Shown here: positions 8,369 through 19,568 of the stretch, piece after piece
Position numbering within the stretch: position 1 is the stretch's first letter
Layout: each line of letters starts with the position of its first letter
The notes under the pieces: generated by a model
Databases searched by the model: none
Told to the model about the DNA's origin: nothing
The model's input: the letters and a program-made list of their open reading frames with translations, nothing else
Assembly (NCBI GenBank): GCA_028355955.1
Contig: JAOMTQ010000001.1
Span: forward strand, 171,705 to 235,704
Direction: 5' to 3'
DNA length: 64,000 nucleotides
From: Methylophilaceae bacterium
Lineage (GTDB): Bacteria; Pseudomonadota; Gammaproteobacteria; Burkholderiales; Methylophilaceae
Made by a program: the position numbers and the translations under genes

Positions 8369-9928
8369 ATGGATAAAATTTTAATTATTGATTTTGGTTC
8401 TCAATACACTCAGCTTATTGCAAGAAGAGTCAGAGAGCTCAATGTCTATTGCGAGATTTTTCCCTATGATGCTTCTATCGAAAAAATTAATTCATTTGAA
8501 GCCAGCGGAATCATTCTATCCGGTGGTCCTAATTCAGTTTATGAAAATGAAACACCGAATGTCAGCTCACATATTTTTGAACTGGGCATCCCAATTTTAG
8601 GTATTTGCTATGGGATGCAAACGATGGTGAATCAATTAGGAGGTACCGTTGTAAATAGCAAAGAAAGAGAATTTGGTTATGCAGAAATTAGGGCTCACGG
8701 ACATTCTGATTTATTAAAGGATATTGAAGGTAAAACAAATGAAGAGGGTCATGGATTACTCGATGTATGGATGAGTCATGGTGACAAAGTCAATCAATTG
8801 CCTGATGGTTTTGAAATTATCTGCAGTAATCAATCTACCCCGATAGCTGGTATTGCAAATAAATCAAAACATTTCTATGGATTACAATTTCATCCTGAAG
8901 TTACCCATACAAAAAAAGGGTTTGAAATAATCAAAAAATTTGTAATTGATATTTCAGGATGTGAGCCTAAGTGGAATATGCCAAATTACGTTGAAACGGC
9001 AGTTAAAAAAATACAGGAAACCGTAGGTTCAAATGAGGTTATTTTGGGGCTTTCTGGTGGTGTAGATTCATCTGTCGCAGCAGCGTTAATTCATAAAGCG
9101 ATTGGTGATCAATTAACTTGTGTTTTTGTTGATCATGGCTTACTTCGGCTAAATGAAGCCGAGATAGTTATGAAAACATTTAAAGAAAACTTAGGTGTTA
9201 GAGTGATTCACGTCAATGCGGAAGGTAAGTTTTTAAAAGATTTGGAAGGAATCACTGACCCCGAAGAAAAAAGGAAAATAATTGGTCGCGATTTTGTAGA
9301 AATTTTCCAAGAACAATCAAAAGAATATCCTGAGGTCAAATGGTTAGCGCAAGGCACTATATATCCTGATGTCATTGAATCTGCAGGAGGAGACACAAAA
9401 AAAGCGCATAACATCAAAAGTCATCACAACGTAGGGGGTCTTCCTGATACCTTAAAATTAAAATTACTTGAGCCCTTAAGAGATCTTTTTAAGGATGAGG
9501 TCAGAAAACTAGGTGTTGAGATTGGTCTTCCAAAGGATATGGTTTATAGACATCCCTTCCCCGGTCCAGGATTAGGAGTCAGAATTTTAGGTGAAATAAA
9601 AAAAGAGTTCGCTGATTTATTAAGAGGTGCGGATGCTATTTTTATCGAAGAATTAAAAAAATCAGGTTGGTATGAAAAAACCTCACAAGCATTTGCAGTT
9701 TTCTTACCCATTAAATCAGTGGGAGTCATGGGGGATGCTCGTACTTATGAATACGTTGTATCTTTGAGAGCGGTAGTAACTTCAGACTTCATGACTGCAA
9801 ATTGGGCTGAACTCCCATACGATTTATTAGGAAAAGTCTCAAACAGAATTATCAATGAGGTCAAGGGTATCAATCGAGTTGTGTATGATGTTTCAGGAAA
9901 GCCACCTTCTACAATCGAGTGGGAGTAA
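8369..9928 (+). CDS. guaA: GMP synthase (glutamine-hydrolysing)
   Basis: 519 aa from ATG 8369 ([19 protein letters not shown], the canonical start; the TTG at 8357 in the track is four codons upstream). Class I glutamine amidotransferase domain with nucleophile in GICYGMQ and HPEVTHT histidine/glutamate; ATP-pyrophosphatase domain with P-loop [12 protein letters not shown]-terminal dimerisation domain ending KPPSTIEWE. Converts XMP to GMP using ATP and glutamine. Directly downstream of guaB. Confidence 0.97.
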   Translation: MDKILIIDFGSQYTQLIARRVRELNVYCEIFPYDASIEKINSFEASGIILSGGPNSVYENETPNVSSHIFELGIPILGICYGMQTMVNQLGGTVVNSKEREFGYAEIRAHGHSDLLKDIEGKTNEEGHGLLDVWMSHGDKVNQLPDGFEIICSNQSTPIAGIANKSKHFYGLQFHPEVTHTKKGFEIIKKFVIDISGCEPKWNMPNYVETAVKKIQETVGSNEVILGLSGGVDSSVAAALIHKAIGDQLTCVFVDHGLLRLNEAEIVMKTFKENLGVRVIHVNAEGKFLKDLEGITDPEEKRKIIGRDFVEIFQEQSKEYPEVKWLAQGTIYPDVIESAGGDTKKAHNIKSHHNVGGLPDTLKLKLLEPLRDLFKDEVRKLGVEIGLPKDMVYRHPFPGPGLGVRILGEIKKEFADLLRGADAIFIEELKKSGWYEKTSQAFAVFLPIKSVGVMGDARTYEYVVSLRAVVTSDFMTANWAELPYDLLGKVSNRIINEVKGINRVVYDVSGKPPSTIEWE

Positions 9929-9947
9929 TAACAATAAAGACTAGCTA

Positions 9948-10913
9948 ATGGCAAATTTTGATACTCAAGTTGATATCGTTTATTTGTGGGTGAATTCCAA
10001 TGACAAATATTGGCAAAAAAAAAGACGCAAGTCATTTGAGGCTTTTTTAAAAACTAATAAAGATGATATTGCTCTTTACGCTAACACCGATGGAAGATTT
10101 CGTGATAATGGAGAGCTAATATTCAATTTAAGATGCCTAGAAAAGTTTTTTCCAGATCATGGGCAGATTTATATTGTGACGGATGAGCAACGACCGGCGT
10201 GGTTAGCGAATAATAAGCGAGTAACAGTCATTGATCATAAAAGTATTATCCCAGAAAAAATAAACCCAATTTTTGCCTCAGCTCATATTGAATCTTATAT
10301 CCATCACATACCCAACTTGTCTGAAAATTTTTTCTATTTAAATGATGATATTTTTTTTGGAATGCCAGTAGATAGAGACTGGTGGTTTGATAAGGAATTG
10401 AAATATTTTTATGATAACGAACCACATGATGAATATAGCGAGTTGCAGCCAATGCTTTTATCCCCAATCAATTCATCCATTCAATCAAAGTTATGGCTAA
10501 AAGAAAAATATAAAAACTATAAACATCGAAATAAAGCATTAGCTCATGCACCAAGACCATACAAAAAATCTCTACTCCTTGAAATAGAAAAAGAGGCTAT
10601 AGATTTATTTAATAAAGTTAGATCAACTAATTTTAGATCGTGGAAAACACCAGCTGTATTAGTAGATTTTGTTCCAAGATGGCTTGAGCATCATAGATAT
10701 GCCAAAATAACAAAAACAGACTCACTGTATATTGAAAGTGGTTCATATGAAATTAAAATAGAATTAGAACTGCTAAGGCAAAAATTTGGTAAAATTTCTT
10801 TTTTTTGCATTAACGATACGTGTGATGATGCAGATGATATGGACAAAAGATTGCAGTTAGTTAGAGAAGAAATGGAAATACTGTTACCAAATAAATCTAG
10901 TTTTGAAATATAA
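9948..10913 (+). CDS. Stealth-family sugar-phosphate transferase
   Basis: 321 aa. Shows the Stealth conserved regions in order: CR1 VDIVYLWVNSNDKYW, CR2 with GRFRDNGELIFNLRCLEKFFPDHGQIYIVTDEQRP and FFYLNDDIFFG, and a histidine region LEHHRYAKITK toward the C-terminus. Stealth proteins transfer hexose-1-phosphate to build phosphodiester-linked glycans such as meningococcal group A or X capsule, and include the human GlcNAc-1-phosphotransferase. No capsule cluster adjoins it, so it may decorate another surface glycan. It starts 19 nt after guaA and may be co-transcribed. Confidence 0.85.
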   Translation: MANFDTQVDIVYLWVNSNDKYWQKKRRKSFEAFLKTNKDDIALYANTDGRFRDNGELIFNLRCLEKFFPDHGQIYIVTDEQRPAWLANNKRVTVIDHKSIIPEKINPIFASAHIESYIHHIPNLSENFFYLNDDIFFGMPVDRDWWFDKELKYFYDNEPHDEYSELQPMLLSPINSSIQSKLWLKEKYKNYKHRNKALAHAPRPYKKSLLLEIEKEAIDLFNKVRSTNFRSWKTPAVLVDFVPRWLEHHRYAKITKTDSLYIESGSYEIKIELELLRQKFGKISFFCINDTCDDADDMDKRLQLVREEMEILLPNKSSFEI

Positions 10914-10965
10914 ATAAGTTGCCCTATTTTTTTTACAAGCAACATCCCTTAAGTTTAATTTAAAT

Positions 10966-11961
10966 ATGGATCCTATAACACAAGGTACGATCGGAGCTGT
11001 GCTCCCTCAATCGCTAGGTAAAAAAAATCTGGGGATTGTTGCTATGCTTGGATTTTTATCCGGAATGGCACCAGATTTAGATATTTTCATTCGCTCAAGC
11101 ACTGACCCACTCCTCTCCTTGGAATATCACCGTCAATTTACACACTCCATCGTATTTATACCTTTTGGTGGACTAATATGTGCTGTTTTTTTATACCTAC
11201 TATTTAAAAAAATAAGTCCATTTAATTTCAAAAAAACTTGGTTGTATTGCACTTTAGGTTATGGGACACATGGATTAATTGATGCGTGCACAAGCTATGG
11301 AACCCTACTCTTTTGGCCCTTCAGTGACATGAGGGTTTCATGGAATAATATTTCAATAATTGACCCGCTATTCACCCTACCAATAATATTATTTGTAATT
11401 CTCGCAACCATAAAGAAAAAAAATATTTATTCAAAAATTGCCATAGCGTGGGCGATCACGTACCTTTTAGTAGGTATCTATTTGCATAATAAGGCAATAA
11501 ATGTAGGGGAAGAGATTGCTAAACAAAGGGGACACGTTATAACAAGGATAGAAGCAAAGCCGAGCTTTGGAAACATAATACTGTGGAAAACAATATATGA
11601 AACAAAGGATCAGTTTTATGTTGATGCTGCAAATTTATTCTTTAGCAAAATAATACATGGAGAAAGCATTAAGAAATTGAGTCTCAAAAAAGATTTTCCA
11701 TGGCTAAAAGAAGAATCACAACAATATAAAGATGTAGAAAGATTTAGATGGTTTAGTAACAACTTTCTTGCGATTCACCCACAAAATAAAAATCAAATTA
11801 TTGATATTAGATACTCAGGTATTCCAAATGAAATAGGAGGTCTTTGGGGTGTACAATTAGACCCTCACAAACATAATCAGGAACATGTTGAGTTTGTAAG
11901 TATGCGGAATGCATCTACAGAAAGATTAAAAATTTTAAGAGATATGATTGTAAAATATTAA
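10966..11961 (+). CDS. YdjM-type membrane metal-dependent hydrolase (DUF457-like)
   Basis: 331 aa. N-terminus MDPITQGTIGAVL with GMAPDLDIF and YHRQFTHSIVFIP carries the His/Asp residues expected for the LexA-regulated YdjM/YfhO-like membrane hydrolase family (PF04307). A second cluster, GYGTHGLIDACTSYGT, adds metal ligands. Four or five membrane spans in the first 175 residues, then a soluble domain of about 150 residues that I do not recognise. Substrate unknown for the family. Start ATG 10966. Confidence 0.75.
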   Translation: MDPITQGTIGAVLPQSLGKKNLGIVAMLGFLSGMAPDLDIFIRSSTDPLLSLEYHRQFTHSIVFIPFGGLICAVFLYLLFKKISPFNFKKTWLYCTLGYGTHGLIDACTSYGTLLFWPFSDMRVSWNNISIIDPLFTLPIILFVILATIKKKNIYSKIAIAWAITYLLVGIYLHNKAINVGEEIAKQRGHVITRIEAKPSFGNIILWKTIYETKDQFYVDAANLFFSKIIHGESIKKLSLKKDFPWLKEESQQYKDVERFRWFSNNFLAIHPQNKNQIIDIRYSGIPNEIGGLWGVQLDPHKHNQEHVEFVSMRNASTERLKILRDMIVKY

Positions 11962-12026
11962 CAATATAATCAGTTATTTAAAGTATTTTTTTAATTAAAA
12001 GGATTAAATAAAAGGATAGATAAAAA

Positions 12027-12638
12027 ATGATTGCATGTCTAGATTTAGAAGGTGTATTGCTACCAGAAATATGGATTAAATTCGCAGAGAAAACAGGAGT
12101 AGAAGCCCTAAAATTAACAACTCGAGATATCCCTGATTACAACGAATTAATGACCAAAAGACTTAGTATCCTAAAAGAAAATAATTTCAAACTAGAAGAT
12201 ATTAAAGATGTCATAAGTACACTTAAGCCACTAGACGGAGCGATTGATTTTCATAAGTGGCTCAGGTCAGAGTTTGAAGTAATAATACTTTCAGATACCT
12301 TCTATCAATTTGTCAATCCATTAATGATGCAATTAGATTATCCAACACTGTTTTGCCATCAACTTCTGATTGATAGAAATGATTTGATTGTCGGATATAA
12401 GCTAAGGCAAGCAAACGGAAAACAAGAGGCAGTAAAAGCTCTCCAAAGTTTAAACTTTAAGGTTGTTGCAGCAGGTGACTCATATAATGATATTGGAATG
12501 CTTAAACAAGCTGATGAAGGAATTTTGTTTGATCCTCCGAAGAATGTTATCAGCGATTATCCACAATTTCCTGTTTCAACCAGCTATGCTGATTTTCAAA
12601 AAAAACTAGAGGCATGTAAAATTAAGTTTGAAATGTAA
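12027..12638 (+). CDS. thrH: ThrH bifunctional phosphoserine phosphatase/homoserine phosphotransferase
   Basis: 203 aa HAD-superfamily enzyme matching Pseudomonas ThrH in length and sequence style: MIACLDLEGVLLPEIWI (nucleophile Asp motif in ThrH-specific DLEG form), IILSDTFYQF (motif II), a Lys in GKQEAVKAL and GDSYNDIGMLKQA (motif IV). ThrH dephosphorylates phosphoserine and can move the phosphate to homoserine. Suggests a bypass or supplement to serB or thrB. Single gene with its own upstream spacer. Confidence 0.88.
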   Translation: MIACLDLEGVLLPEIWIKFAEKTGVEALKLTTRDIPDYNELMTKRLSILKENNFKLEDIKDVISTLKPLDGAIDFHKWLRSEFEVIILSDTFYQFVNPLMMQLDYPTLFCHQLLIDRNDLIVGYKLRQANGKQEAVKALQSLNFKVVAAGDSYNDIGMLKQADEGILFDPPKNVISDYPQFPVSTSYADFQKKLEACKIKFEM

Positions 12639-12754
12639 ATTAAAATTTTGCTAAGATTACAACTAATTAATTATGCATATTAAGTTAAAGTCTTAAATTA
12701 TAAAATATAATTTACTTTATAAATATTGTTTATAATACTGATTTAAAACAAAAA

Positions 12755-13255
12755 ATGAGTAGAGCTTTCGTAAAAGAAAATGATTTAGAGCATGCAGGTG
12801 TAGATGTACCAGAACGCCCTATAAGTCCCGAAAAAAACTACGTAACCCCTAATGGACATAGAGAGCTAGAAGCAAAAATTTTAATCTTAGAAGAGGATAG
12901 AGCAAAATCATCACTTAATACAGACTCTATTCATAAGCAAAAAAAATTACAATTGGAACGAGATTTAAGATATTTTGTTAATCGTCTTGAATCAGCAATT
13001 TTAGTAAATCCCCAAGAGCAAGACAAAAATAAGGTGCTTTTTTCTGCCTTGGTTGATGTCGAAAATGAGTTAGGAGACATTCTAAATTTTCAAATTGTTG
13101 GTGAAGATGAAGCCAATGTAAAAATAAATAAAATTGCTTATACCTCACCTCTAGCAAAAGCTTTAATTGGAAACGTGGTAGATGATGAAGTTGTTTGGAA
13201 GAAACTCTCAGGAAGTGAAATTTTAACTATCGTAAACATACAGTACAAGCTATAA
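12755..13255 (+). CDS. GreA/GreB-family factor with shortened coiled coil
   Basis: 166 aa. The C-terminal FKBP-like domain is clear: VLFSALVDVENELGDILNFQIVGEDEA and SPLAKALIGNVVDDEVVW. The N-terminal part starts MSRAFVKENDLEHAGVDVPE and has PNGHRELEAKILILEEDRA. It forms a coiled coil about 15 residues shorter than GreB and lacks the GDxxENA tip, whose acidic residues support transcript cleavage in GreA/GreB. It therefore probably binds the RNA polymerase secondary channel without cleavage activity, like DksA/Rnk-type regulators (inference). This form is known in other proteobacteria. Confidence 0.8.
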   Translation: MSRAFVKENDLEHAGVDVPERPISPEKNYVTPNGHRELEAKILILEEDRAKSSLNTDSIHKQKKLQLERDLRYFVNRLESAILVNPQEQDKNKVLFSALVDVENELGDILNFQIVGEDEANVKINKIAYTSPLAKALIGNVVDDEVVWKKLSGSEILTIVNIQYKL

Positions 13256-13332
13256 TTCGTAAAAATTTTAACTCGCACAAGTTTAAAATCTTAATTTTCT
13301 AACTATTATCAAACAATTAAAGGTCATTAGAT

Positions 13333-14928
13333 TTGCTTATAACTAATAATATTACAATGCAATTTGGATCAAAACCCCTTTTTGAGGACATCTCAATAAA
13401 GTTTGGAGACGGAAACCGCTATGGTCTTATCGGTGCGAACGGTTGTGGAAAATCTACATTTATGAAAATTCTTGCTAAAGAGCTTGAACCAACCTCTGGT
13501 TCAATTGCCGTAGACTCAAATGAAAGAGTTGCTTGGTTGAGACAAGACCAATTTGCATATGAAGACCTGAAGGTTCTTGATGTGGTCATGATGGGTCATG
13601 AAGAAATGTGGAATGCCAATGAGGAAAAAAATAAGCTTTATGCTAACCCAGATGCGACTGATGAAGATTATATGAAAGCTGCAGAACTAGAAACAGTTTA
13701 TGCGGAATATGATGGATATACGGCTGAATCAAGGGCTGGAGAGCTACTAGATGGCGTTGGTATTGAAAATAGCTTTCATGATGGAGTCATGAGTGCAATT
13801 CCTCCTGGATTGAAACTTAGAGTTTTGTTAGCCCAAGCGCTATTTGCAGACCCAGATATTTTGTTACTTGATGAACCTACGAACAATCTGGATATTAATA
13901 CAATTCGATGGCTTGAGAAAATTATTAATTCTAGAAACTCAACCATGATTATCATTTCTCATGACCGTCATTTTCTTAACCAAGTATGTACCCATACAGC
14001 AGATATGGATTATCAAAAGTTAACGGTTTACCCTGGAAACTATGATGATTTTATGGCAGCTAGTGCAACTGTAAAATCACAACAACTCAAGGCAAATGAA
14101 AAAGCTAAAGCACAAGTTGCCGAACTTCAAGAATTTGTCAGAAGATTTTCAGCAAATGCATCCAAAGCTAAGCAAGCAACGTCAAGAGCAAAACAAATTG
14201 ATAAAATAAAAATAGAGGATATGAAGCCATCCAGCAGGCAATACCCCTATATCCGCTTCGAATATGAAGAAAAAGATAAGTTATATCGCCAAGCACTTAC
14301 AATAAATAAATTAAGTCACGCTTATGAAAAGCCTTTATTTGATAATGTGAATTTTATGGTCGAGGCTGGAGAAAAAGTTACCATAATTGGTGAAAATGGA
14401 ATCGGTAAATCTACCTTACTCAAAATACTTGCAAATACAGTTAATCCTAACGATGGCTCAGTCAAATGGGCAGAAAAAGCTAAAATAAGTTACTTTGCTC
14501 AAGACCATAATGACGAATTTGATAAGAATACTTCGATATTTGATTGGATAAATGACTATAAACAAGTCCAAGATGATGACCAATCTATCAAAGGCATTCT
14601 AGGTCGATTATTATTTTCTGGAGATGATTTTAAAAAGAAAGTGAATGTATTGTCTGGAGGAGAGCAAGGTCGAATGTTATTTGGCAAAATTATGCTTGAA
14701 AGAAATAATGTATTGTTATTAGATGAGCCCACCAATCATATGGATATGGAATCAATTGAATCATTAAATACAGCGTTAGATAAATACAAAGGAACAGTAT
14801 TTTTTGTAACACACGATCGTGAATTTGTAAGCTCTGTAGCTACTCGCATTTTTGAAATAAAATCTGACAAAATTATTGATTACACGGGGAACTATGAAGA
14901 TTATATTGCAACGCAGGAACTAGATTAA
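13333..14928 (+). CDS. ybiT: ABC-F translation factor, YbiT type
   Basis: 531 aa, same length and N-terminus as E. coli YbiT. I accept the TTG start (TTG CTT ATA) because it reproduces the family start and has AGGT 8 nt upstream. Two ABC domains: Walker [10 protein letters not shown] and GENGIGKST, Walker [12 protein letters not shown] and [11 protein letters not shown], second signature LSGGEQGR, linker (P-site tRNA interaction motif) about residues 240-310. No transmembrane segments: it acts on ribosomes. Its TAA overlaps the TAA of convergent typA through a shared TTAA. Confidence 0.9.
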   Translation: MLITNNITMQFGSKPLFEDISIKFGDGNRYGLIGANGCGKSTFMKILAKELEPTSGSIAVDSNERVAWLRQDQFAYEDLKVLDVVMMGHEEMWNANEEKNKLYANPDATDEDYMKAAELETVYAEYDGYTAESRAGELLDGVGIENSFHDGVMSAIPPGLKLRVLLAQALFADPDILLLDEPTNNLDINTIRWLEKIINSRNSTMIIISHDRHFLNQVCTHTADMDYQKLTVYPGNYDDFMAASATVKSQQLKANEKAKAQVAELQEFVRRFSANASKAKQATSRAKQIDKIKIEDMKPSSRQYPYIRFEYEEKDKLYRQALTINKLSHAYEKPLFDNVNFMVEAGEKVTIIGENGIGKSTLLKILANTVNPNDGSVKWAEKAKISYFAQDHNDEFDKNTSIFDWINDYKQVQDDDQSIKGILGRLLFSGDDFKKKVNVLSGGEQGRMLFGKIMLERNNVLLLDEPTNHMDMESIESLNTALDKYKGTVFFVTHDREFVSSVATRIFEIKSDKIIDYTGNYEDYIATQELD

Positions 14929-16736
14929 GCTTCTCTAGACGCCCTCTTTCTTTCATGCTCAATAAGATATCGTTTTCTCATCCTGATTGATTCAGGCGTA
15001 ATCTCAACAAGTTCATCGTCATCAATGAATTCAACTGCATATTCTAAACTCATTTGAATTGGTGGAACTAGCCTAACTGCCTCATCTGTCCCAGAAGATC
15101 TAACATTTGTAAGCTGCTTTCCTTTGATTGGGTTTACTATTAAATCATTATCTCGAGAATGAATGCCAATGACCATGCCTTCATAAAGCTTATCTCCGGG
15201 GCTTACAAACATTCTGCCTCTGTCTTGTAATTTCCATAAAGCATATGCCACCGCCTCACCTTTCTCAGAGGAAATTAAAACGCCATTTCTTCTTCCAGGA
15301 ATTTCAGTCTTAACAGGTAAATATTCCTCAAAAACATGAGACATAATGCCGGTCCCTTTTGTCATAGTAAGAAATTCACCCTGAAACCCAATAAGCCCTC
15401 TTGCAGGGATTGTATACTCAAGACGAGTCCTTCCGAGGCCGTCAGACTCCATATTAGTCAATTCACCTTTTCTTCGTCCTAACTCCTCCATCACACCGCC
15501 TTGTGTTTCATCTTCAATATCTACGGTAAGGTTTTCATATGGCTCACATTTATTTCCATCAATTTCTTTGTAAACAACCTGAGGCTTACCAACTGCAACT
15601 TCATAACCTTCCCTTCGCATATTCTCTAAAAGAATTGTTAAATGGAGCTCTCCTCTGCCTGAAACTCTAAAAACATCTGCATCTTCAGTATCTTCAACTC
15701 TTAGTGCAACATTAACTAATAATTCTTTTGTGAGCCTTTCTTTGATTTGCCTACTAGTCACAAACTTACCCTCTTTACCAGCCAGAGGTGAAGTATTAAC
15801 CATAAAGTCCATATTTAATGTTGGTTCATCAATAGGAATTATTGGAAGACCAGTAGGATTATCAAGTTGAGCAATCGTAACACCAATGCCGATTTCCTCA
15901 ATACCAGTCACAATAACAATATTGCCTGCTTCAGCTTGCTCTACGCTAACTTTTTCAAGTCCTTCATAGCCAAAAACCTCATTGATTTTTCCTTGACCAA
16001 CTTTTTTATCTCCCATCATAATTGCCACAGGGCTTCCGGGCTTTAAAATACCGTTTCGAATGCGGCCAATCCCCATTCTCCCAGTATAAGAGGAGTAATC
16101 AAGAGCAGAAATTTGAAACTGTAAGGGAGCTGTGGTATCGCCGTCTGGTGGTTCAACATGCGATAAGATAGTCTTGAAAAGGGCGGTCATATCTGTTGTT
16201 TCATCTTCTTCTTTCATTTTTGCATAGCCATTTAAAGCTGATGCATAGACAACAGGAAAATCAAGCTGTTCATCAGTAGCGCCTAAATTAGCAAACAGGT
16301 CAAAAGTATGGTTAATTACCCAATCCGCCCTAGCTCCTGGACGATCTATTTTATTGATGACAACAATAGGTTTTAGGCCAAGTGCCAATGCCTTTTTAGT
16401 GACAAAACGTGTTTGAGGCATTGGACCATCAACAGCATCTACAAGCAAAACAACCCCATCAACCATGCCCAAAACTCTCTCAACTTCACCCCCAAAATCA
16501 GCATGCCCAGGTGTATCTACAATATTAATATGATGATCTTCATAATTAATAGCAGTATTTTTAGATAAAATGGTAATGCCACGTTCTTTTTCAAGATCAT
16601 TTGAATCCATTACGCGATCACTCACCTGCTGATGCTCAGCAAATGTGCCTGATTGTTGCAATAATTTATCGACAAGTGTCGTTTTACCGTGATCAACATG
16701 GGCAATAATTGCAATATTTCTTAGCTTTTGATTCAT
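14925..16736 (-). CDS. typA: Ribosome-associated GTPase BipA/TypA
   Basis: 603 aa, normal length. G1 [15 protein letters not shown]2 region [14 protein letters not shown]3 [10 protein letters not shown]4 NKIDRPGAR, then EF-G-like domains and a BipA-specific C-terminus ([35 protein letters not shown]). A translational GTPase needed for 50S assembly at low temperature and stress growth. Convergent with the ABC-F gene, sharing 4 nt. Confidence 0.96.
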   Translation of the reverse strand: MNQKLRNIAIIAHVDHGKTTLVDKLLQQSGTFAEHQQVSDRVMDSNDLEKERGITILSKNTAINYEDHHINIVDTPGHADFGGEVERVLGMVDGVVLLVDAVDGPMPQTRFVTKKALALGLKPIVVINKIDRPGARADWVINHTFDLFANLGATDEQLDFPVVYASALNGYAKMKEEDETTDMTALFKTILSHVEPPDGDTTAPLQFQISALDYSSYTGRMGIGRIRNGILKPGSPVAIMMGDKKVGQGKINEVFGYEGLEKVSVEQAEAGNIVIVTGIEEIGIGVTIAQLDNPTGLPIIPIDEPTLNMDFMVNTSPLAGKEGKFVTSRQIKERLTKELLVNVALRVEDTEDADVFRVSGRGELHLTILLENMRREGYEVAVGKPQVVYKEIDGNKCEPYENLTVDIEDETQGGVMEELGRRKGELTNMESDGLGRTRLEYTIPARGLIGFQGEFLTMTKGTGIMSHVFEEYLPVKTEIPGRRNGVLISSEKGEAVAYALWKLQDRGRMFVSPGDKLYEGMVIGIHSRDNDLIVNPIKGKQLTNVRSSGTDEAVRLVPPIQMSLEYAVEFIDDDELVEITPESIRMRKRYLIEHERKRASREA

Positions 16737-16813
16737 TGATGAATAACCGTTTTTAATATTAGACGCGCGATTTTAGCACAAAGAAGTTGGATTATTTTTT
16801 TGCTTTCTAAGTA

Positions 16814-17689
16814 TTAGAATAAATCTTTGAGATTATTGATAATTTTTTGATGGTCAATCTTTTCATTCTCGGAATTATCTTTGTTTCCTCCTTTTAATTT
16901 ATCTAAAATTTTATTTACATTCTGTTTAATGTCTTTCTTAAGCGATTTAAAGTCAATATTGCTTTCTAAATTATTATCTATATTTGATATTACTATTTCT
17001 AAGATCTTCTCGGGGGATACTCCATTTGATTTAGACCCAATATCATTGATCACAAATAGTGGAATTTTTTTACTTAAAAAATCTTTTTTGATCGAGCTTA
17101 TTCTTGCAGTTATTTTAAGATCTACAATTTTTAATTCCTTAATAAAAAATGTTTTTTCACTTATTCCTTTAGTTTCTTTATTTTCTTTATTTTCTATTTT
17201 GCTTCTTGATTGATTGGTTTTACCTAGCTCACTATCAGCCAACTTTCTTACATTTTTAATAGTAGTTTTCACATTTTTTGTAGATGTTAATTTAATATAG
17301 CTTTCGACATTCTCTTTGAGAACATTAAAGTTTGTTTTTTTTCCATTATATTCATAGACAATTTCAGGATTTTTTATTAAAACTAGAGGTATTTCTATAA
17401 TATCCTGATCCCAAGTATCTTTATTTACAGTGACTATAATATTTTCTGCCTCAAAGGCTTCGCTGTTACTAAAACTTTTCGGATTTTCAATACCTAGTCT
17501 ATTAATTATGATCTCACCTTTATTTAAATCTGTTTCAACTAAGTCAATCTCAACATCTGTCTTAGTCATCTTTGATCCATAATTCATCATATAGTCTTTA
17601 ATAAAACCATCTAAATTACCAAAAAACCAATAAGTTGCTCCACCAAACACAGTGATAAGTAAGAGAATAACTAATAATATTTTTTTCAA
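16814..17689 (-). CDS. AsmA-like periplasmic/inner-membrane protein
   Basis: 291 aa. N-terminal signal-anchor MKKILLVILLLITVFGGATYWFF, then beta-rich sequence with AsmA-like pattern (VDLVETDLNKGEIIINRLGI, FEAENIIVTVN, IIEIPLVLIKNPEI) and a Lys/Asn-rich C-terminal half. AsmA-family proteins span the periplasm and help move phospholipids or outer-membrane components; this one is short and only resembles the N-terminal AsmA repeat. Starts 4 nt after the purT stop, so same operon. Function not assigned. Confidence 0.6.
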   Translation of the reverse strand: MKKILLVILLLITVFGGATYWFFGNLDGFIKDYMMNYGSKMTKTDVEIDLVETDLNKGEIIINRLGIENPKSFSNSEAFEAENIIVTVNKDTWDQDIIEIPLVLIKNPEIVYEYNGKKTNFNVLKENVESYIKLTSTKNVKTTIKNVRKLADSELGKTNQSRSKIENKENKETKGISEKTFFIKELKIVDLKITARISSIKKDFLSKKIPLFVINDIGSKSNGVSPEKILEIVISNIDNNLESNIDFKSLKKDIKQNVNKILDKLKGGNKDNSENEKIDHQKIINNLKDLF

Positions 17690-17693
17690 TTTA

Positions 17694-18896
17694 TTAAGCC
17701 TTTATTTTTGTTTTAATTTTCGAAAAAGCTTTTTTTGCATTTTCAACTGCAGCTTCCACTGTCTCTGATGATGCCAGTATTACACCCATTCGTCTTTTTT
17801 TGAATGATTTCGGCTTACCAAATAATCTAATATCAACCCCAGGAATTTGAAGAGCCTGATCCACTCCCTCAAAATAGATATCATCTACATCATAATCACC
17901 ATAAATAACTTTGCTCGCGCCGGGTCTTGAAAGAGATGTATCAACTGGTAAGCCGAGAATTGCTTTTGCATGTAATTCAAATTCAGATTGTATTTGAGAT
18001 GCCATAGTAACCATCCCAGTATCATGTGGCCTTGGGCTGACCTCTGAAAACCATACATCATCTTTTTTAACAAATAATTCAACACCAAACATGCCGAGAC
18101 CACCTAAAGCATTAGTTATTAATTTAGCGATTTTTTTTGATTTCTCAAGAGCTTTTTTACTCATAGGTTGTGGTTGAAAACTTTCTATATAGTCTCCATT
18201 TTCTTGAATATGTCCAATTGGATCACAAAATTTAGTACAAGTATGTCCTTTAGAATCTTTTGATCTAACCGTCAGCAATGTTATTTCATAATCAAAATCA
18301 ATTAAGCTCTCAGCAATGACAATACCTTGATCTACCCGTCCCCCAGTTGCAGCATAATTCCATGCAGATTCAATTTCACTTTCAGACTTTACTAACGATT
18401 GACCTTTGCCCGAAGAAGACATGGTTGGCTTAACAAAGCATGGGAAATTAATTTCTTTTAAAATTAGATTTTTTAAATCTTTGCAGCTTCTTGCAAAACC
18501 GTAATTTGAGGTAGGTAAACCAAGCTCTTCGGAAGCAAGTTTCCTTATCCCTTCCCGATTCATAGTTAATTGGACTGCCTTTAAGCTAGGGACAACTTTA
18601 ACTTGTCCTTCTTCAACTACCTCAGATAAAAGTTCTGTATTTATAGCCTCTATCTCTGGAACAATATAGTCTGGTTTCTCTTTTTGGATAACTTCTCGCA
18701 ATTCACTCTCATTCGTCATATCAATAACATAAGATCGATGTGCAACTTGCTGACCTGGTGCGTTGTGATATCGATCAACTGCAATGACCTCAATACCAAG
18801 CCTTTGAAATGAAATGATTACTTCCTTACCTAATTCACCTGCACCTAATAGCATAACTTTTGTTGCAAACGGACTTAAGGGCGTTCCAATTTTCAT
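17694..18896 (-). CDS. purT: Formate-dependent GAR transformylase
   Basis: 400 aa ATP-grasp enzyme from ATG 18896 ([26 protein letters not shown]); the track starts at TTG 18902. Shows [42 protein letters not shown] (ATP loop), and [12 protein letters not shown]. Makes formylglycinamide ribonucleotide from GAR, formate and ATP in purine synthesis. The use of free formate fits a C1-oxidising lifestyle but is also common elsewhere. Confidence 0.95.
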   Translation of the reverse strand: MKIGTPLSPFATKVMLLGAGELGKEVIISFQRLGIEVIAVDRYHNAPGQQVAHRSYVIDMTNESELREVIQKEKPDYIVPEIEAINTELLSEVVEEGQVKVVPSLKAVQLTMNREGIRKLASEELGLPTSNYGFARSCKDLKNLILKEINFPCFVKPTMSSSGKGQSLVKSESEIESAWNYAATGGRVDQGIVIAESLIDFDYEITLLTVRSKDSKGHTCTKFCDPIGHIQENGDYIESFQPQPMSKKALEKSKKIAKLITNALGGLGMFGVELFVKKDDVWFSEVSPRPHDTGMVTMASQIQSEFELHAKAILGLPVDTSLSRPGASKVIYGDYDVDDIYFEGVDQALQIPGVDIRLFGKPKSFKKRRMGVILASSETVEAAVENAKKAFSKIKTKIKA

Positions 18897-18955
18897 AAAC
18901 AAACCGATAGTGATGTTAATAAATTATAACAATAGATTTTTAAAAGAATATTCAA

Positions 18956-19564
18956 TTATAAAACTTTATTTTCTTTAGCTAAATTATAAAAATCTAATGT
19001 ATTTTTGATATTTAACTTTTGTTTAATCGATGTTTGATAGTTTGCTGCAGTTTTATAACTAATATTAAGTTTTTTTGCAATTGATAATAGCTCTTCACCT
19101 GAAGCGATAGACTTAAATATTTCAAATTCTTTATTATTCAAATCTTTAATTTTTGAATCATCGAAATCATTTCTATCTACTGAAGCTGAAATAATGATTT
19201 CATTGTTCATTACTTTTTCAATTGCATCAAGCAAATCATCTGATAAATCATTCTTTAGAATATATCCATTAGCTCCTGCCTTCATGGCCTTATCTATAAT
19301 CATCGAATTATCATGCATCGAGAGCATGAGAACTTTAATTTTAGGAAATCTTTTTTTTATTTGATTCGTTGTCTCTATACCTCCTTTTCCAGGCATAGAT
19401 ATATCCATAATTACTAAATCCACTGTATTTTTCTGTAGAAAGTGATATGCCTCTTCTCCAGAACCTAAATCAGCAACAATGTTTAATTTTGCATTGTTTT
19501 CTACCAGTCGTTTAATTCCAGATCGGACAATTTCATGATCATCTACAATTAACAAATCTGTCAT
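18956..19564 (-). CDS. NarL/FixJ-type response regulator
   Basis: 202 aa. Receiver domain with acidic pair DDHE near the N-terminus, phospho-acceptor Asp in LVIMDISMPGKGG, switch Ser in LMLSMHD and Lys in ILKNDLSDD. LuxR-type HTH at about 145-200: LLSIAKKLNISYKTAANYQTSIKQKL. Expected to be phosphorylated by the histidine kinase encoded 4 nt upstream. Target genes cannot be told from sequence; the TonB receptor gene is next to the pair. Confidence 0.92.
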   Translation of the reverse strand: MTDLLIVDDHEIVRSGIKRLVENNAKLNIVADLGSGEEAYHFLQKNTVDLVIMDISMPGKGGIETTNQIKKRFPKIKVLMLSMHDNSMIIDKAMKAGANGYILKNDLSDDLLDAIEKVMNNEIIISASVDRNDFDDSKIKDLNNKEFEIFKSIASGEELLSIAKKLNISYKTAANYQTSIKQKLNIKNTLDFYNLAKENKVL

Positions 19565-19568
19565 CTAA

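Noticed and set aside
9745-10035. 96-aa minus-strand ORF across guaA end and Stealth start
   Set aside because: Antisense to two well-supported genes, with no recognisable domain or signal.
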